A stretch of 64,000 bases of DNA from Lysobacter sp. (GTDB lineage Bacteria > Pseudomonadota > Gammaproteobacteria > Xanthomonadales > Xanthomonadaceae). Below the pieces are notes generated by a model that saw only the letters and a list, made by a program, of their open reading frames with translations, was not told the origin of the DNA and did not search any database. Location: the NCBI GenBank assembly GCA_011526085.1, contig WYBC01000043.1, positions 62,001-126,000 on the forward strand, in the 5' to 3' direction. Shown piece after piece: positions 29,885-39,085 of the stretch (position 1 is the stretch's first letter; each line of letters begins with the position of its first letter). Position numbers and translations under genes: made by a program.

Positions 29885-30442
29885 TCAGACCGCCATCAGC
29901 TCCTGCTCCTTGGCCTTGACCACCTCGTCGACGTCCTTGATCGCCTTGTCGGTCAGCTTCTGGATCTCGTCCTCGCTGCGGCGCTCTTCGTCTTCGGTGA
30001 TCTTCTTGTCCTTCAGCAGTTCCTTGACGTGCTGGTTGGCGTCGCGGCGGATGTTGCGGATCGCGACCTTGGCGTCCTCGCCTTCCGCGTGCACGTGCTT
30101 GGACAGTTCCTTGCGGCGCTCTTCGGTGAGCGGCGGCAGGTTGATGCGGATCGCGGTGCCGGCGGTGTTCGGGGTCAGGCCGAGGTCGGAGGCGTAGATC
30201 GCCTTCTCCACCGCGGCGACCATGTTCTTTTCCCAGGGCGTGATCAGCAGGGAGCGCGCGTCGGCGACGGCGATGCTGGCGACCTGCGACAGCGGCATCT
30301 CGGAGCCGTAGTAGTTGACCTTCAGATGGTCGACCAGCGAGGGGGAGGCGCGGCCGGTGCGCACCTTGGTCAAGGTGTGGCGCAGCGCCTCGATGCTTTT
30401 GGCCATGCGGGATTGCGCGTCTTTCTTGATGTCGTTGAGCAT
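29885..30442 (-). CDS. frr: Ribosome recycling factor
   Basis: RRF splits post-termination ribosomes together with EF-G. The 185 residues match the family length exactly; typical segments are [21 protein letters not shown]-like ([18 protein letters not shown]), [43 protein letters not shown] and [20 protein letters not shown]. It is the first gene of the envelope operon seen here. In most bacteria pyrH precedes frr; here the next upstream gene is a CDF exporter, so frr probably has its own promoter in 30443-30569, which is also free of other genes. Confidence 0.98.
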   Translation of the reverse strand: MLNDIKKDAQSRMAKSIEALRHTLTKVRTGRASPSLVDHLKVNYYGSEMPLSQVASIAVADARSLLITPWEKNMVAAVEKAIYASDLGLTPNTAGTAIRINLPPLTEERRKELSKHVHAEGEDAKVAIRNIRRDANQHVKELLKDKKITEDEERRSEDEIQKLTDKAIKDVDEVVKAKEQELMAV

Positions 30443-30551
30443 GCCGGTTCCTGTTTCGATACGTGTTTCGGAGCGCCGGAGCGATCCGGGGAGGCCACAC
30501 CGGGGGCGCCGGGCGGCCGAACGCGAAGACCGCCGATTATATGCGAAGGCA

Positions 30552-30566
30552 CCCCGGATGCCGGGG
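30552..30566 (-). terminator. Short GC hairpin between the CDF gene and frr
   Basis: CCCCGG-ATG-CCGGGG can form a 6-bp stem 3 bp after the CDF stop. There is no T run; a weak candidate only. Confidence 0.3.
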
Positions 30567-30569
30567 CGG

Positions 30570-31616
30570 TCAGTGCCCGTGCCCGGACGGGCGCAGGATG
30601 TCGCCGTGCGGGGCGCGGTCGTGGCGGTCGTGGCCGCAGGCCGCGCCGTGCTCGATCTGCAGGGTCGGATGGTTGATGCCGAAGCGCGCGTCCAGCCCGC
30701 GGATCAGCGCGTCGAGGAACCCGTCATGGTCGTTGTCGCCACCGTCCCGGCCCGGCCGGACGAGATGCGCGGTCATGGCGATCTCGCCCGCGCCCAGCGA
30801 CCAGATGTGCAGGTGATGGACGGCCTGCACCCCGGGCTGGGCGGCCAGGAAGGCCTCGACCTCGCCCGGATCGATGCCCCGCGGCACCGCGTCCATCGCC
30901 GCGTCGAAGGCGTCGCGCAGCAGCTGGAACGCGCCGAGCGCGACCACCGCCGCGACCAGCACGGCGGTGGCGGGGTCGAGCCAGCGCCAGTCGAACCACA
31001 ACATGCCGAGGCCGGCCAGCACCGCCGCCAGCGACACCGCGGCGTCCGCGATCAGATGCAGGAAGGCGCCGCGGCGGTTCAGGTCGCTGCCGTGGCTGTG
31101 GTCGTGGCCGTCGCGCAGGAACCAGGCCGCGCCGAGGTTCACCGCGATGCCGATCGCCGCGACCACGATCACCGGCAGCGCCGGGATCGCCGGCGGGTCG
31201 GCGAAGCGGCGCACCGCTTCCCAGCCCAGCGCACCGCTGAAGCCGACCAGCAGCAGGGCGTTGCCCAGCGGCGAGAGCAGGGTGGCGCGGCGCCAGCCGT
31301 AGGTGTGGCGGCCGGTGGGCCGGCGCTTGGCCATGGCCGCCGCCGCCCAGGCCAGCGCCAGCCCCAGCACGTCGCCGAAGTTGTGCAGCGCGTCCGACAG
31401 CAGCGCCAGCGAGTCGGTCCAGAAGCCGTAGCCCGCTTCCAGCACCGTGTAGGCGAGATTGATGAACAGCGCGACCGCGAACGCCCGGGTGCCGGTGGCG
31501 AAGCCGTGGCTGTGGCCGCCGGCGCCATGATCGTGATCATGGCGGTGATCGTGGCCGTGGGCACGACCGTGGTCGTGGTCGTGCGGGGCGTGGGAATGAT
31601 CGTGATGAGAAGCCAT
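30570..31616 (-). CDS. Cation diffusion facilitator (CzcD/ZitB-type) metal exporter
   Basis: CDF proteins export Zn2+ (or Co2+, Cd2+) in exchange for protons across the inner membrane. The 348-residue protein begins with a His/Asp-rich tail of about 35 residues ([20 protein letters not shown]) likely to bind metal. Six transmembrane helices follow; the binding motif [19 protein letters not shown] in helix 2 and the matching [16 protein letters not shown] in helix 5 give the HxxxD/DxxxD sites. A second His loop (GHDHSHGSD) and a C-terminal cytoplasmic domain ([13 protein letters not shown]) are typical. The ATG at MASHHDH is preferred over one 11 codons upstream. Confidence 0.95.
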   Translation of the reverse strand: MASHHDHSHAPHDHDHGRAHGHDHRHDHDHGAGGHSHGFATGTRAFAVALFINLAYTVLEAGYGFWTDSLALLSDALHNFGDVLGLALAWAAAAMAKRRPTGRHTYGWRRATLLSPLGNALLLVGFSGALGWEAVRRFADPPAIPALPVIVVAAIGIAVNLGAAWFLRDGHDHSHGSDLNRRGAFLHLIADAAVSLAAVLAGLGMLWFDWRWLDPATAVLVAAVVALGAFQLLRDAFDAAMDAVPRGIDPGEVEAFLAAQPGVQAVHHLHIWSLGAGEIAMTAHLVRPGRDGGDNDHDGFLDALIRGLDARFGINHPTLQIEHGAACGHDRHDRAPHGDILRPSGHGH

Positions 31617-31695
31617 GCCGCGATGTTCCCACCTCCCCGAAGTGGACACTATCCGCCGATGCCCCGGGGCGCGGGCATCGGCGGAGGCGTGCGGG

Positions 31696-33285
31696 TCACT
31701 CCCGCGTCAGGCGCTTCAGCAGCGGCGTGGCCAGGAACAGCAGCGCGCCGGCGCCGACGCCAATCCACATCATGTCGGTGAACACGTCGGCGTACAGCGC
31801 CAGCGCCGCGGGCACGTCGTATTTGCCGGCGGCATCGGGTTCGATCGTCGCCCAGGTGCCGAGGCGGCCGGCGATGATCTCGCCGAAGGCCGAGAACAGG
31901 AACCACGCGCCCATCATCAGGCCCACCGCGCGCGGAATCGACAGCCGCGTCACCGCCGACAGGCCCACCGGCGACAGCACCATCTCGCCCATCACCAGCA
32001 CCGCATAGGCCAGCACCATCCACCACAGGCTGGTCTTGCCGGCTTCGCCCGGATTCGCGGCCGCGAAGGCCAGGACGCCGAACGACAGCCCGCAGAACAC
32101 CAGGCCCCAGGCAAATTTCGCCGGATAGCTCGGATTGAGACCGGCCTTGTCCAGCTTCGGCCACAGCCAGGCGAACGGGAAACTGAAAATGATCACGAAC
32201 AGCGCGCCGATGGCGGTGGTCTGGCCGGCGGTCCACTCGATCCCGAAGGTGGTGCGATCCATGCCGATGTCGGCCATCAGCACCCAGGGGCCGTAGGTCT
32301 GCTCGTACAGGCCCCAGAACAGCGCGCTGACGGTGATCAACACCATCAGCATGATCATGCCGCCCTTCTCGGCGCGGCTCAGGCCGGAGAACATCAGGCG
32401 GATGAACCACAGATAGAGCACCGCACCCATCACCACCGCGACCACTTCGGTCAGGGTGACCTGATGGCCGCCCATCAGCTTCGTCAGCGGACCGAAATCG
32501 ATCTTGGTCTGCAGCACCTGCCACACCACGATCGCCAGAACGAGGCCGCCGAGATAGATCAGCCATTCGCGCGACAGGCCTGCGAACAGGGGCGTTTTCA
32601 GCATCGCCGGATCGGCGGGCTCGGCGTGGCCGTGCAGGTGCTTCTGCCCGATCACGAACTGCACCAGACCCAGCGCCATCATCACGCCGGCCAGCGCGAA
32701 ACCGTAGCCCCAGCCGATCTTTTCGCCGATCCAGGCGACGATCAGCGACGACAGGAACGCGCCGACGTTGATGCCCATGTAGAAGATGGTGAAGCCCGAA
32801 TCGCGGCGCGGATCGTCGGCGCTGTAGAGGCGACCCACAATCGTCGAGATGTTGGGCTTGAGGAAGCCCACGCCCACGCCGATCAGCGCCAGCGACATAT
32901 ACATGATCTGGATCGCGAAGGCGTCGCGCACCGCGTTGTCCGGCGTGGTGCCGGTGGCCGCGCTGCCGGTCCAGGCCATGCCCAGCTGGCCGAGCACCAG
33001 CAATGCGCCGCCGAACAGCACCGCCTTGCGCATGCCGAGGTAGCGGTCGGCCAGCAGGCCGCCGAGCAGCGGCAGGGCGTAGGCCAGGCCGGCGTAGGTG
33101 CCGAGCAGGATGGTGCCGTCGGCCTGCGCGAAGAGATGGTGTTTGACGAGGTACAGCAGCAACAGCGCCTTCATGCCGTAGAAGGCGAAGCGCTCCCACA
33201 TTTCGGTCAGGAAGCAGACGTAGAGGCCCTTGGGATGGCCGAAGAGTTCGTCCTGGGCGGACAGGGCGGGAGTGTGAGTGGACAC
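31696..33285 (-). CDS. POT-family (PTR2) peptide:proton symporter
   Basis: This 529-residue transporter of the proton-dependent oligopeptide family takes up di- and tripeptides. The N-terminus shows the family motif EMWERFAFYGMKALLLLYL (the ExxER-type proton-coupling motif), and a dozen or more hydrophobic helices follow. FYMGINVGAFLSSLI and the later FSFPFAWLWPKLDKAGLNPS are typical. It is divergent from an S9 peptidase gene, a pairing that suggests use of peptides from extracellular digestion. The 148 bp between the two starts should hold both promoters, though none is obvious. Confidence 0.95.
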   Translation of the reverse strand: MSTHTPALSAQDELFGHPKGLYVCFLTEMWERFAFYGMKALLLLYLVKHHLFAQADGTILLGTYAGLAYALPLLGGLLADRYLGMRKAVLFGGALLVLGQLGMAWTGSAATGTTPDNAVRDAFAIQIMYMSLALIGVGVGFLKPNISTIVGRLYSADDPRRDSGFTIFYMGINVGAFLSSLIVAWIGEKIGWGYGFALAGVMMALGLVQFVIGQKHLHGHAEPADPAMLKTPLFAGLSREWLIYLGGLVLAIVVWQVLQTKIDFGPLTKLMGGHQVTLTEVVAVVMGAVLYLWFIRLMFSGLSRAEKGGMIMLMVLITVSALFWGLYEQTYGPWVLMADIGMDRTTFGIEWTAGQTTAIGALFVIIFSFPFAWLWPKLDKAGLNPSYPAKFAWGLVFCGLSFGVLAFAAANPGEAGKTSLWWMVLAYAVLVMGEMVLSPVGLSAVTRLSIPRAVGLMMGAWFLFSAFGEIIAGRLGTWATIEPDAAGKYDVPAALALYADVFTDMMWIGVGAGALLFLATPLLKRLTRE

Positions 33286-33433
33286 GGCGGATTCCGGTGA
33301 GACGACCGCCGGAGTATGCCAGTGCGGGGCGGGTCGCGTGCCAATGACCCGTCGGGGGTGCCTTTCGGACTATGCCCGGGCCGCCCAAGCGGCCTACCAT
33401 CCGGGGTTGCCCGCCATTCCGACAGGACGCCCC

Positions 33434-35515
33434 ATGTCTCCGATGCGTACCGCCTTGTGCCTCGCCCTCGCGATGGCGTTGCCGATGACCGCTTCCGCCG
33501 CCCGCGGCCTGCAGCCGCGCGATCTCGCCACGCTCGACCGCTATTCCGCGCCGACGCTCTCGCCCGACGGCCGCGTGCTGGTGTTCGCCAAGCGCACGGT
33601 CGATTTCGACGCCAACAAGTCCAGCACCGGGCTGTGGATCGAGAACCTCGTCGCCCGCGACGCGGCGCCGCCGAAGCGACTGACTCCGGAAGGCTGGAAC
33701 GTGAATTCGCCCGCGTTCTCGCCCGACGGCAAGTCGGTGTATTTCCTCAGCGCGAAGTCCGGCAGCCAGCAGTTGTACGTGATGCCGGCCGGCGGCGGCG
33801 AGCCGAAGCAGGTCACCGATTACCCGGTCGATGTCGGCGGCTACAAACTCTCGCCCGATGGCACGCGGGTCGCGCTGGCGGTCGAACTGTTCGCCGACTG
33901 CAAGGCCGATCTCGACTGCACGAAGAAACGCCTCGACGACACCGCCGCGCGCAAGAGCAGCGGCGTGCTCTACGACAAGATCTTCGTCCGCCACTGGGAC
34001 ACCTGGGCCGATGGCCGCCTCAACCGCATCGTGATCGCGCCGGTGCAGGACAAGGGCGCCACCAGGGCCGCCACGCTGGTCGGCGCCGACATCATCGGCG
34101 ACGTGCCGTCGAAGCCGTTCGGCGACATGAGCGAGATGACGTGGTCGCCCGATGGCGCGTCGCTGGTGTTGTCGGCCCGGATCTCGGACCGCACCGAACC
34201 GACCAGCACCAATTTCGATCTGTATCTGGTCGCCGCCGACGGCCGCGGCAGCGCCCGCAATCTCACCGCCGCCAACAAGGCCTGGGACACCGGCCCGGTG
34301 TTCTCGGCGGACGGCAAGACCCTGTACTACCGCGCGATGAAGCGCCCGGGTTTCGAAGCCGATCGTTTCGCGCTGATGGCGATGGATCCGGCCAGCGGCA
34401 AGACCCGCGAGATCGCGTCGAAGTGGGACGCGTCCGCCGATGGCATCACGCTGTCCGCCGACGGCAAGTCGATCTACACCACCGCGCAGGAACTCGGCCG
34501 CCATCCGCTGTTCTCGGTGTCGCTGGAGAACGGCGAAGTGACCTCGATCTTCAAGGACGGCACGGTCGGCGCGTTCGAACTCGCGGGTTCGACCCTGGTC
34601 GTCGCCGCCAACTCGATGAACAGCGGCGACCAGCTGTTCGCCACCAGCGCCGACGGCAAGGCGCCGCTGCGCGCGATCACGCCCAGCGCCGGCGACATGC
34701 TGCCCGACGTGCGCTTCGGCGCCTACGAGCAGTTCCGCTTCCCGGGCTGGAACGACGAAACCGTGCACGCCTACGTGCTCAAGCCCTGGAATTACGAGGA
34801 AGGCAAAAAGTATCCGGTCGCGTTCCTGATCCACGGCGGCCCGCAGGGCAGCTTCGGCGACGGCTGGAGCTATCGCTGGAATCCGCAGACGTACGCCGGC
34901 CAGGGCTACGCGGTGGTGATGATCGATTTCCACGGTTCCACCGGCTATGGCCAGGCGTTCACCGATTCGATCAGCGGCCACTGGGGCGACCGCCCGCTGG
35001 AAGACCTGCAGAAAGGCTGGAACGCCGCGTTGAAGAAATATCCGTTCCTCGATGGCGACCGCGCCTGCGCGCTCGGCGCCAGCTACGGCGGCTACATGAT
35101 CAACTGGCTCGCCGGCAACTGGTTCGATGCGCAGGGCAACGCACCGTTCAAGTGTCTGGTGAACCACAACGGCGTGTTCGACACGCGCTCGATGGGTCTG
35201 GTCACCGAAGAACTGTGGTTCAGCGAATGGGAATTCGGCGGCACCGTGCACGACAAGCCGGAAGGCTACGAGCGTTTCAATCCCGCGCGCCACATCGCGA
35301 AGTGGAAGACGCCGACGATGGTGGTGTCCGGACAGAACGATTTCCGGGTGCCGATCGACCAGAGCCTGTCGACGTTCACCGCACTGCAGCGCAAGGGCAT
35401 CGACTCGCAGCTCCTGTATTTCCCGGACGAGAACCACTGGGTGCTGAAGCCGCAGAACAGCGTGCTGTGGCACGACACCGTGCATGCGTGGATGAAGAAG
35501 CACATCGGGCCCTGA
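33434..35515 (+). CDS. S9-family prolyl-oligopeptidase-type peptidase
   Basis: This 693-residue exported peptidase has a signal peptide MSPMRTALCLALAMALPMTASA. A beta-propeller of WD40/TolB-like blades (LSPDGRVLVFAKRTV, FSPDGKSVYFLSAKSG, WSPDGASLVLSARIS) precedes an alpha/beta hydrolase domain. The nucleophile is in LGASYGGYMINWLAG, the acid in VSGQNDFRVP and the His in PDENHWVL. It resembles the dipeptidyl-peptidase/acylaminoacyl-peptidase branch of S9 abundant in Xanthomonadaceae; exact specificity cannot be read. The start is the first ATG of the signal peptide. It ends 35 bp before a clear terminator. Confidence 0.93.
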   Translation: MSPMRTALCLALAMALPMTASAARGLQPRDLATLDRYSAPTLSPDGRVLVFAKRTVDFDANKSSTGLWIENLVARDAAPPKRLTPEGWNVNSPAFSPDGKSVYFLSAKSGSQQLYVMPAGGGEPKQVTDYPVDVGGYKLSPDGTRVALAVELFADCKADLDCTKKRLDDTAARKSSGVLYDKIFVRHWDTWADGRLNRIVIAPVQDKGATRAATLVGADIIGDVPSKPFGDMSEMTWSPDGASLVLSARISDRTEPTSTNFDLYLVAADGRGSARNLTAANKAWDTGPVFSADGKTLYYRAMKRPGFEADRFALMAMDPASGKTREIASKWDASADGITLSADGKSIYTTAQELGRHPLFSVSLENGEVTSIFKDGTVGAFELAGSTLVVAANSMNSGDQLFATSADGKAPLRAITPSAGDMLPDVRFGAYEQFRFPGWNDETVHAYVLKPWNYEEGKKYPVAFLIHGGPQGSFGDGWSYRWNPQTYAGQGYAVVMIDFHGSTGYGQAFTDSISGHWGDRPLEDLQKGWNAALKKYPFLDGDRACALGASYGGYMINWLAGNWFDAQGNAPFKCLVNHNGVFDTRSMGLVTEELWFSEWEFGGTVHDKPEGYERFNPARHIAKWKTPTMVVSGQNDFRVPIDQSLSTFTALQRKGIDSQLLYFPDENHWVLKPQNSVLWHDTVHAWMKKHIGP

Positions 35516-35550
35516 TCGCGGGCGCAGGCCTCCGCCATCGATACGACGCG

Positions 35551-35576
35551 ACGCCCCGGGAGACCGGGGCGTTTTT
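35551..35576 (+). terminator. Rho-independent terminator of the S9 gene
   Basis: ACGCCCCGG and CCGGGGCGT form a 9-bp stem with a GAGA loop followed by TTTTC. Confidence 0.85.
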
Positions 35577-35688
35577 CGTGACGGCCTCCGTCGCGCGATG
35601 CCTCGCGGCCGGGCATGCGCGCGGCACGTGCGCGCATCGCGCGGCTCGTGCATGATCGACCCCTCTCAAGACACCGGACACGACACCC

Positions 35689-36951
35689 ATGCTGGCAGCC
35701 GAAGACGTTCCCGCGGGCCCTCCGCCGATGCTCGACAACGATGCGGTGGTCCTCGGCCTGCTGCTGGCGATCCTCGGTTTCGTGTTCTGGTCGTCTTCGC
35801 GCGAAAGCGGCTTCTGGAAGCGTTTCTATGGTGTCGTGCCGGCGCTGCTGCTCTGCTATTTCCTGCCGGCGCTGCTGAACTCCTTCGGCGTGATCGACGG
35901 CAAGGCGTCCGGCCTGTACCCGATGGCCCGCGATTACCTGTTGCCCAGCGCGCTGGTGCTGCTGTGCGTCGCGATCGACTTCAAGGCCATCGTCCGCCTC
36001 GGTCCGAAAGCGGTGATCATGTTCCTCACCGGCACCGTGGGCGTGATGCTGGGTGCGCTGGTCTCGCTGCTGGCGATGCAGCTCATCCATCCGGAAACCG
36101 TCGCGGGCGACACCTGGCGCGGCATGACCACGGTCGCCGGCTCGTGGATCGGCGGTGGCGCCAACCAGGCGGCGATGAAGGAAGTCTTCGCGGTGGATGC
36201 GACCCTGTTCGGGCAATTCGTCGCGGTCGACGTGATCGTCGCCAACATCTGGATGGCGGTGCTGCTGTATCTGGCCGCGCGCAACGCCGCGTTCGACCGC
36301 TGGACCGGCGCCGATACGTCCGCGATCGAGGACGTGAAGCACAGGATCGAGGCATATCAGGCCGAACACACGCGCAACCCCTCGCTCACCGATCTGATGC
36401 TGATCGTGGCGCTGGGCCTCGGCGCCACCGGTCTGGCGCACGCCATCACCGACCCGCTGGTCGCCTGGATCAAGAGCCTGCCCGCGGAATGGCGCCTGCA
36501 GGATTACAGTCTCACCGCGAAATTCTTCTGGATCACCGTGCTGGCCACCACCTTCGGCCTGCTGCTGAGCTTCACCCGTGCGCGTACCCTGGAAGGCGCG
36601 GGCGCGTCGAAGATCGGCTCGGTCATGCTGTACGTGCTGGTCGCCACCATCGGCATGCAGATGGACCTCGGCGCACTGCTCGAACGTCCCTGGCTTTTCG
36701 CGCTCGGCCTGATCTGGATCGCGGTGCATGGCGGCCTGATGCTGCTCGTCGCGAAACTGATCCGCGCGCCGCTGTTCTTCATGGCCGTGGGCTCGCAGGC
36801 GAACATCGGCGGTGCCGCTTCCGCGCCGGTGGTGGCCAGCGCCTTCCATCCTTCGCTGGCGCCGGTGGGCGTGTTGCTCGCGGTGCTGGGCTATGCGCTC
36901 GGCACCTATTGCGCCTACATGGTCGGCCTGATGCTGCAGCGGATGGTCTGA
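35689..36951 (+). CDS. DUF819 multi-pass membrane protein
   Basis: This 420-residue integral membrane protein has about ten to eleven hydrophobic helices. The segments GSWIGGGANQAAMKEVF and VGSQANIGGAASAPVVASAF, two pseudo-repeats with Gly-rich turns in the membrane, are characteristic of DUF819 (YjcL-like) proteins, which look like secondary transporters. No substrate is known. It lies 173 bp after the S9 peptidase gene beyond a terminator, and ends just before a shared hairpin with the convergent S9 gene. Its position among peptidases hints at peptide or amino-acid transport, but that is inference only. Confidence 0.85.
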   Translation: MLAAEDVPAGPPPMLDNDAVVLGLLLAILGFVFWSSSRESGFWKRFYGVVPALLLCYFLPALLNSFGVIDGKASGLYPMARDYLLPSALVLLCVAIDFKAIVRLGPKAVIMFLTGTVGVMLGALVSLLAMQLIHPETVAGDTWRGMTTVAGSWIGGGANQAAMKEVFAVDATLFGQFVAVDVIVANIWMAVLLYLAARNAAFDRWTGADTSAIEDVKHRIEAYQAEHTRNPSLTDLMLIVALGLGATGLAHAITDPLVAWIKSLPAEWRLQDYSLTAKFFWITVLATTFGLLLSFTRARTLEGAGASKIGSVMLYVLVATIGMQMDLGALLERPWLFALGLIWIAVHGGLMLLVAKLIRAPLFFMAVGSQANIGGAASAPVVASAFHPSLAPVGVLLAVLGYALGTYCAYMVGLMLQRMV

Positions 36952-36975
36952 TCCGGAACGAGCGTGCCGAAAAGG

Positions 36976-37005
36976 AACGGGCCGCATCGCGGCCCGTTCT
37001 TCTTT
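36976..37005. terminator. Bidirectional terminator
   Basis: AACGGGCCGC and GCGGCCCGTT form a perfect 10-bp stem with an ATC loop. On the plus strand it is followed by CTTCTTTCC and on the minus strand by CCTTTTC, so it can serve both the DUF819 gene and the convergent S9 gene. Confidence 0.75.
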
Positions 37006-37033
37006 CCGCCTGCTTCGATCCGCCTGCTTCGAT
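37006..37033 (+). repeat. 14-bp direct repeat (two tandem copies)
   Basis: CCGCCTGCTTCGAT occurs twice in a row between the terminator and the convergent S9 gene. No function is evident. Confidence 0.8.
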
Positions 37034-37063
37034 CCGCATGGCGCGATCGGCAGGCCGCGTCGC

Positions 37064-39085
37064 TCAGCGCCCGCTGCGTGCGCCGCCGGCCGCGGGTGCG
37101 CCGCCGATGTGCTTCGCGAAGAAATCCAGCATCGCGGTGTACAGCGCGACCTTGTTCTCGTCCTTGTAGAACCCGTGCATCTCGCCGGTCGTGATCATCA
37201 TGCCCTCCGGCGGATTGCCGGCCGCGATCAGCGCCTTGTTCATCGCCTCGGTGTTCTCCGGCGGGCAGCGCGGATCGCGCGCGCCGGCGGCGAGGTAGAC
37301 AGGAATCCTGATCTTGTCGGCATGATTCACCGGCGACATCGCGTCGCGCTCGGGCTTGGTCTTGCCGAGCGCGCGCAGCAGGTAACGGCGACCGCCTTCG
37401 TACTGGCTGGTATCGCTCTTGGTCATCTGGATCTCGGCGTCGTAGGCGCCGACGTAGCCGAACGCGCATTTGAACAGGCCCTGTTCGCGCGCCGGCGCCA
37501 TCATCGAGGCGTAGCCGCCGAAGCTGCCGCCATAGATGCAGATGCGGTCCTTGTCGGCGTAACCCTGCGCGATGCTCCACTTCGTGGCATCGATGATGTC
37601 GTTCATGATGCCGGTGTGCCACTGGCCGAAGGCCATGTCCTGGAAGCCCTTGCCGAAGCCGCCCGAGCCGCGGTAGTTGATCTGCAGCACCGCGTAACCG
37701 CGGCTGGCGAACAGTTGGCTTTCCCAGTTGAAGCCCCAGTCGTCGCGCGGACCGCGCGGACCGCCGTGGACGTTGACGATCATCGGCAGACCCTTGCCGT
37801 CGCTGCCGTGGGGCAGGGTGAGATAGCCGTGGATCTTCAGGCCGTCGCGGGTGGTGAGCGCGACCGGCTGCACCGTCGCCATGCGCTTGCTGTCGATCCA
37901 CTTGCGCTGCTGCATCAGGAACCGCGCCTTGTTGGTCGCACGGTCGTAAAGATACAGCTCGCCCGGATTGCGGTCGCTGTAGACCTGCACGACGATCTGC
38001 CTGCCGTCGCGGGTGGCGCTGGCGAAGTTCACGAACTGGCCGGGGAACGACGCCGCCAGCGATGCGTACAGCTTCGCGTCCGGGTGATCCTTCTCGATCA
38101 ACGTCACTTCCGGCGCGCCGGCCTCGGTGACCACGCCGAGCACCACTTCGCTGCCGTCGACCGAGGTGATGTAGCTCGCCGGATCGGACACCGGATCCTC
38201 GAACAGCGCGTCGAACGCGCCGGTCTTCTGATCGATGATGCCGAAGGCCTCGGGCCCCTTGCCGTCGCTTTCGGTGGCGTAGATGCGGCCATCGCGCGCG
38301 CTGCCGAGCACCTGCAGCGACTTGCCGGACGACGTGGCGCTGTTCACCAGCGTCCACTCGCCGTTCTCCTCGCGCTTGTACAGTGAGGTGACTTCGTCGA
38401 ATTCGCCGGCCGCGTTCTTGGAATCGCTGCACACCGCGTAGCGTGGCTTCTTGTCGGCGTCGAGCGCCATGCCGCAGTTTTCGCGCGGCGCGCGGCCCAG
38501 GCTCTTCCAGCGGCTGGTCGACGTATCGACCTCGGCGACTTCCGTATTTACGCCTTCGGAAGAGCGCGGGTAGTTGATGGTCATCAGCACCTTGCCGTCG
38601 TCGCGCTGCGGGTTGTCCAGCAGGCTGAAGCGCGCGTCCTGCATGTCGCGGGCGCCCTTCGCGCCCATCTCCAGCACGCGCGGCGTCGAGCCGTCGGCGT
38701 TCACCGAATACCACTCGCCGGTGCCGAACGGCTGCGCGAAGCGGCCGACCTTGCGTACCGAATTGAACATCAGCCGCTCCGGGCTGACCCAGTGGAACGC
38801 GCCGACGCTCTTCTCGTTCGGCAACTGCGTGACCTTGACGATGCTCAGGTCGCGGGTGCGCAGCACCGTCAGCACGTCGATGTCGCCGCGATCGACGGTC
38901 ATCGCCAGATATTCGCCGGTCGGCGAAATCTTCACGCTGCTGTAGGTGGGATTGCGGACGAAGTCCTGGATTGAAGGCGTGCCGGTCGAAGGCGTGCCGG
39001 CCGCGGGTTCCGCGGCGGCGACGGCGGGCGTGCCGACGGCATGGGCGGCGCAGGCGAGCGCGAGCGCGGCGAGAGTGCGGTGCAT
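37064..39085 (-). CDS. Second S9-family peptidase (prolyl-oligopeptidase type)
   Basis: This 673-residue exported peptidase has a signal peptide MHRTLAALALACAAHAVGTPAVAAA and a short Pro/Thr/Gly linker. A beta-propeller region (VKISPTGEYLAMTVDRGDID onwards) precedes a C-terminal alpha/beta hydrolase domain with the nucleophile motif IYGGSFGGYASMMAPA. IVNVHGGPRGPRDDWGF is the oxyanion region, AAGARDPRCPPENTEAM carries the acid and TGEMHGFYKDEN the His. The pattern is that of the alpha/beta-hydrolase S9 enzymes common in Xanthomonadaceae. It converges on the DUF819 gene. Substrate preference is unknown; the four-gene neighbourhood suggests peptide scavenging. Confidence 0.93.
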   Translation of the reverse strand: MHRTLAALALACAAHAVGTPAVAAAEPAAGTPSTGTPSIQDFVRNPTYSSVKISPTGEYLAMTVDRGDIDVLTVLRTRDLSIVKVTQLPNEKSVGAFHWVSPERLMFNSVRKVGRFAQPFGTGEWYSVNADGSTPRVLEMGAKGARDMQDARFSLLDNPQRDDGKVLMTINYPRSSEGVNTEVAEVDTSTSRWKSLGRAPRENCGMALDADKKPRYAVCSDSKNAAGEFDEVTSLYKREENGEWTLVNSATSSGKSLQVLGSARDGRIYATESDGKGPEAFGIIDQKTGAFDALFEDPVSDPASYITSVDGSEVVLGVVTEAGAPEVTLIEKDHPDAKLYASLAASFPGQFVNFASATRDGRQIVVQVYSDRNPGELYLYDRATNKARFLMQQRKWIDSKRMATVQPVALTTRDGLKIHGYLTLPHGSDGKGLPMIVNVHGGPRGPRDDWGFNWESQLFASRGYAVLQINYRGSGGFGKGFQDMAFGQWHTGIMNDIIDATKWSIAQGYADKDRICIYGGSFGGYASMMAPAREQGLFKCAFGYVGAYDAEIQMTKSDTSQYEGGRRYLLRALGKTKPERDAMSPVNHADKIRIPVYLAAGARDPRCPPENTEAMNKALIAAGNPPEGMMITTGEMHGFYKDENKVALYTAMLDFFAKHIGGAPAAGGARSGR

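Noticed and set aside
31649-35653. Minus-strand open frame spanning the POT and S9 region
   Set aside because: Overlaps the conserved S9 gene on the opposite strand and the POT gene in another frame; no domain is seen.
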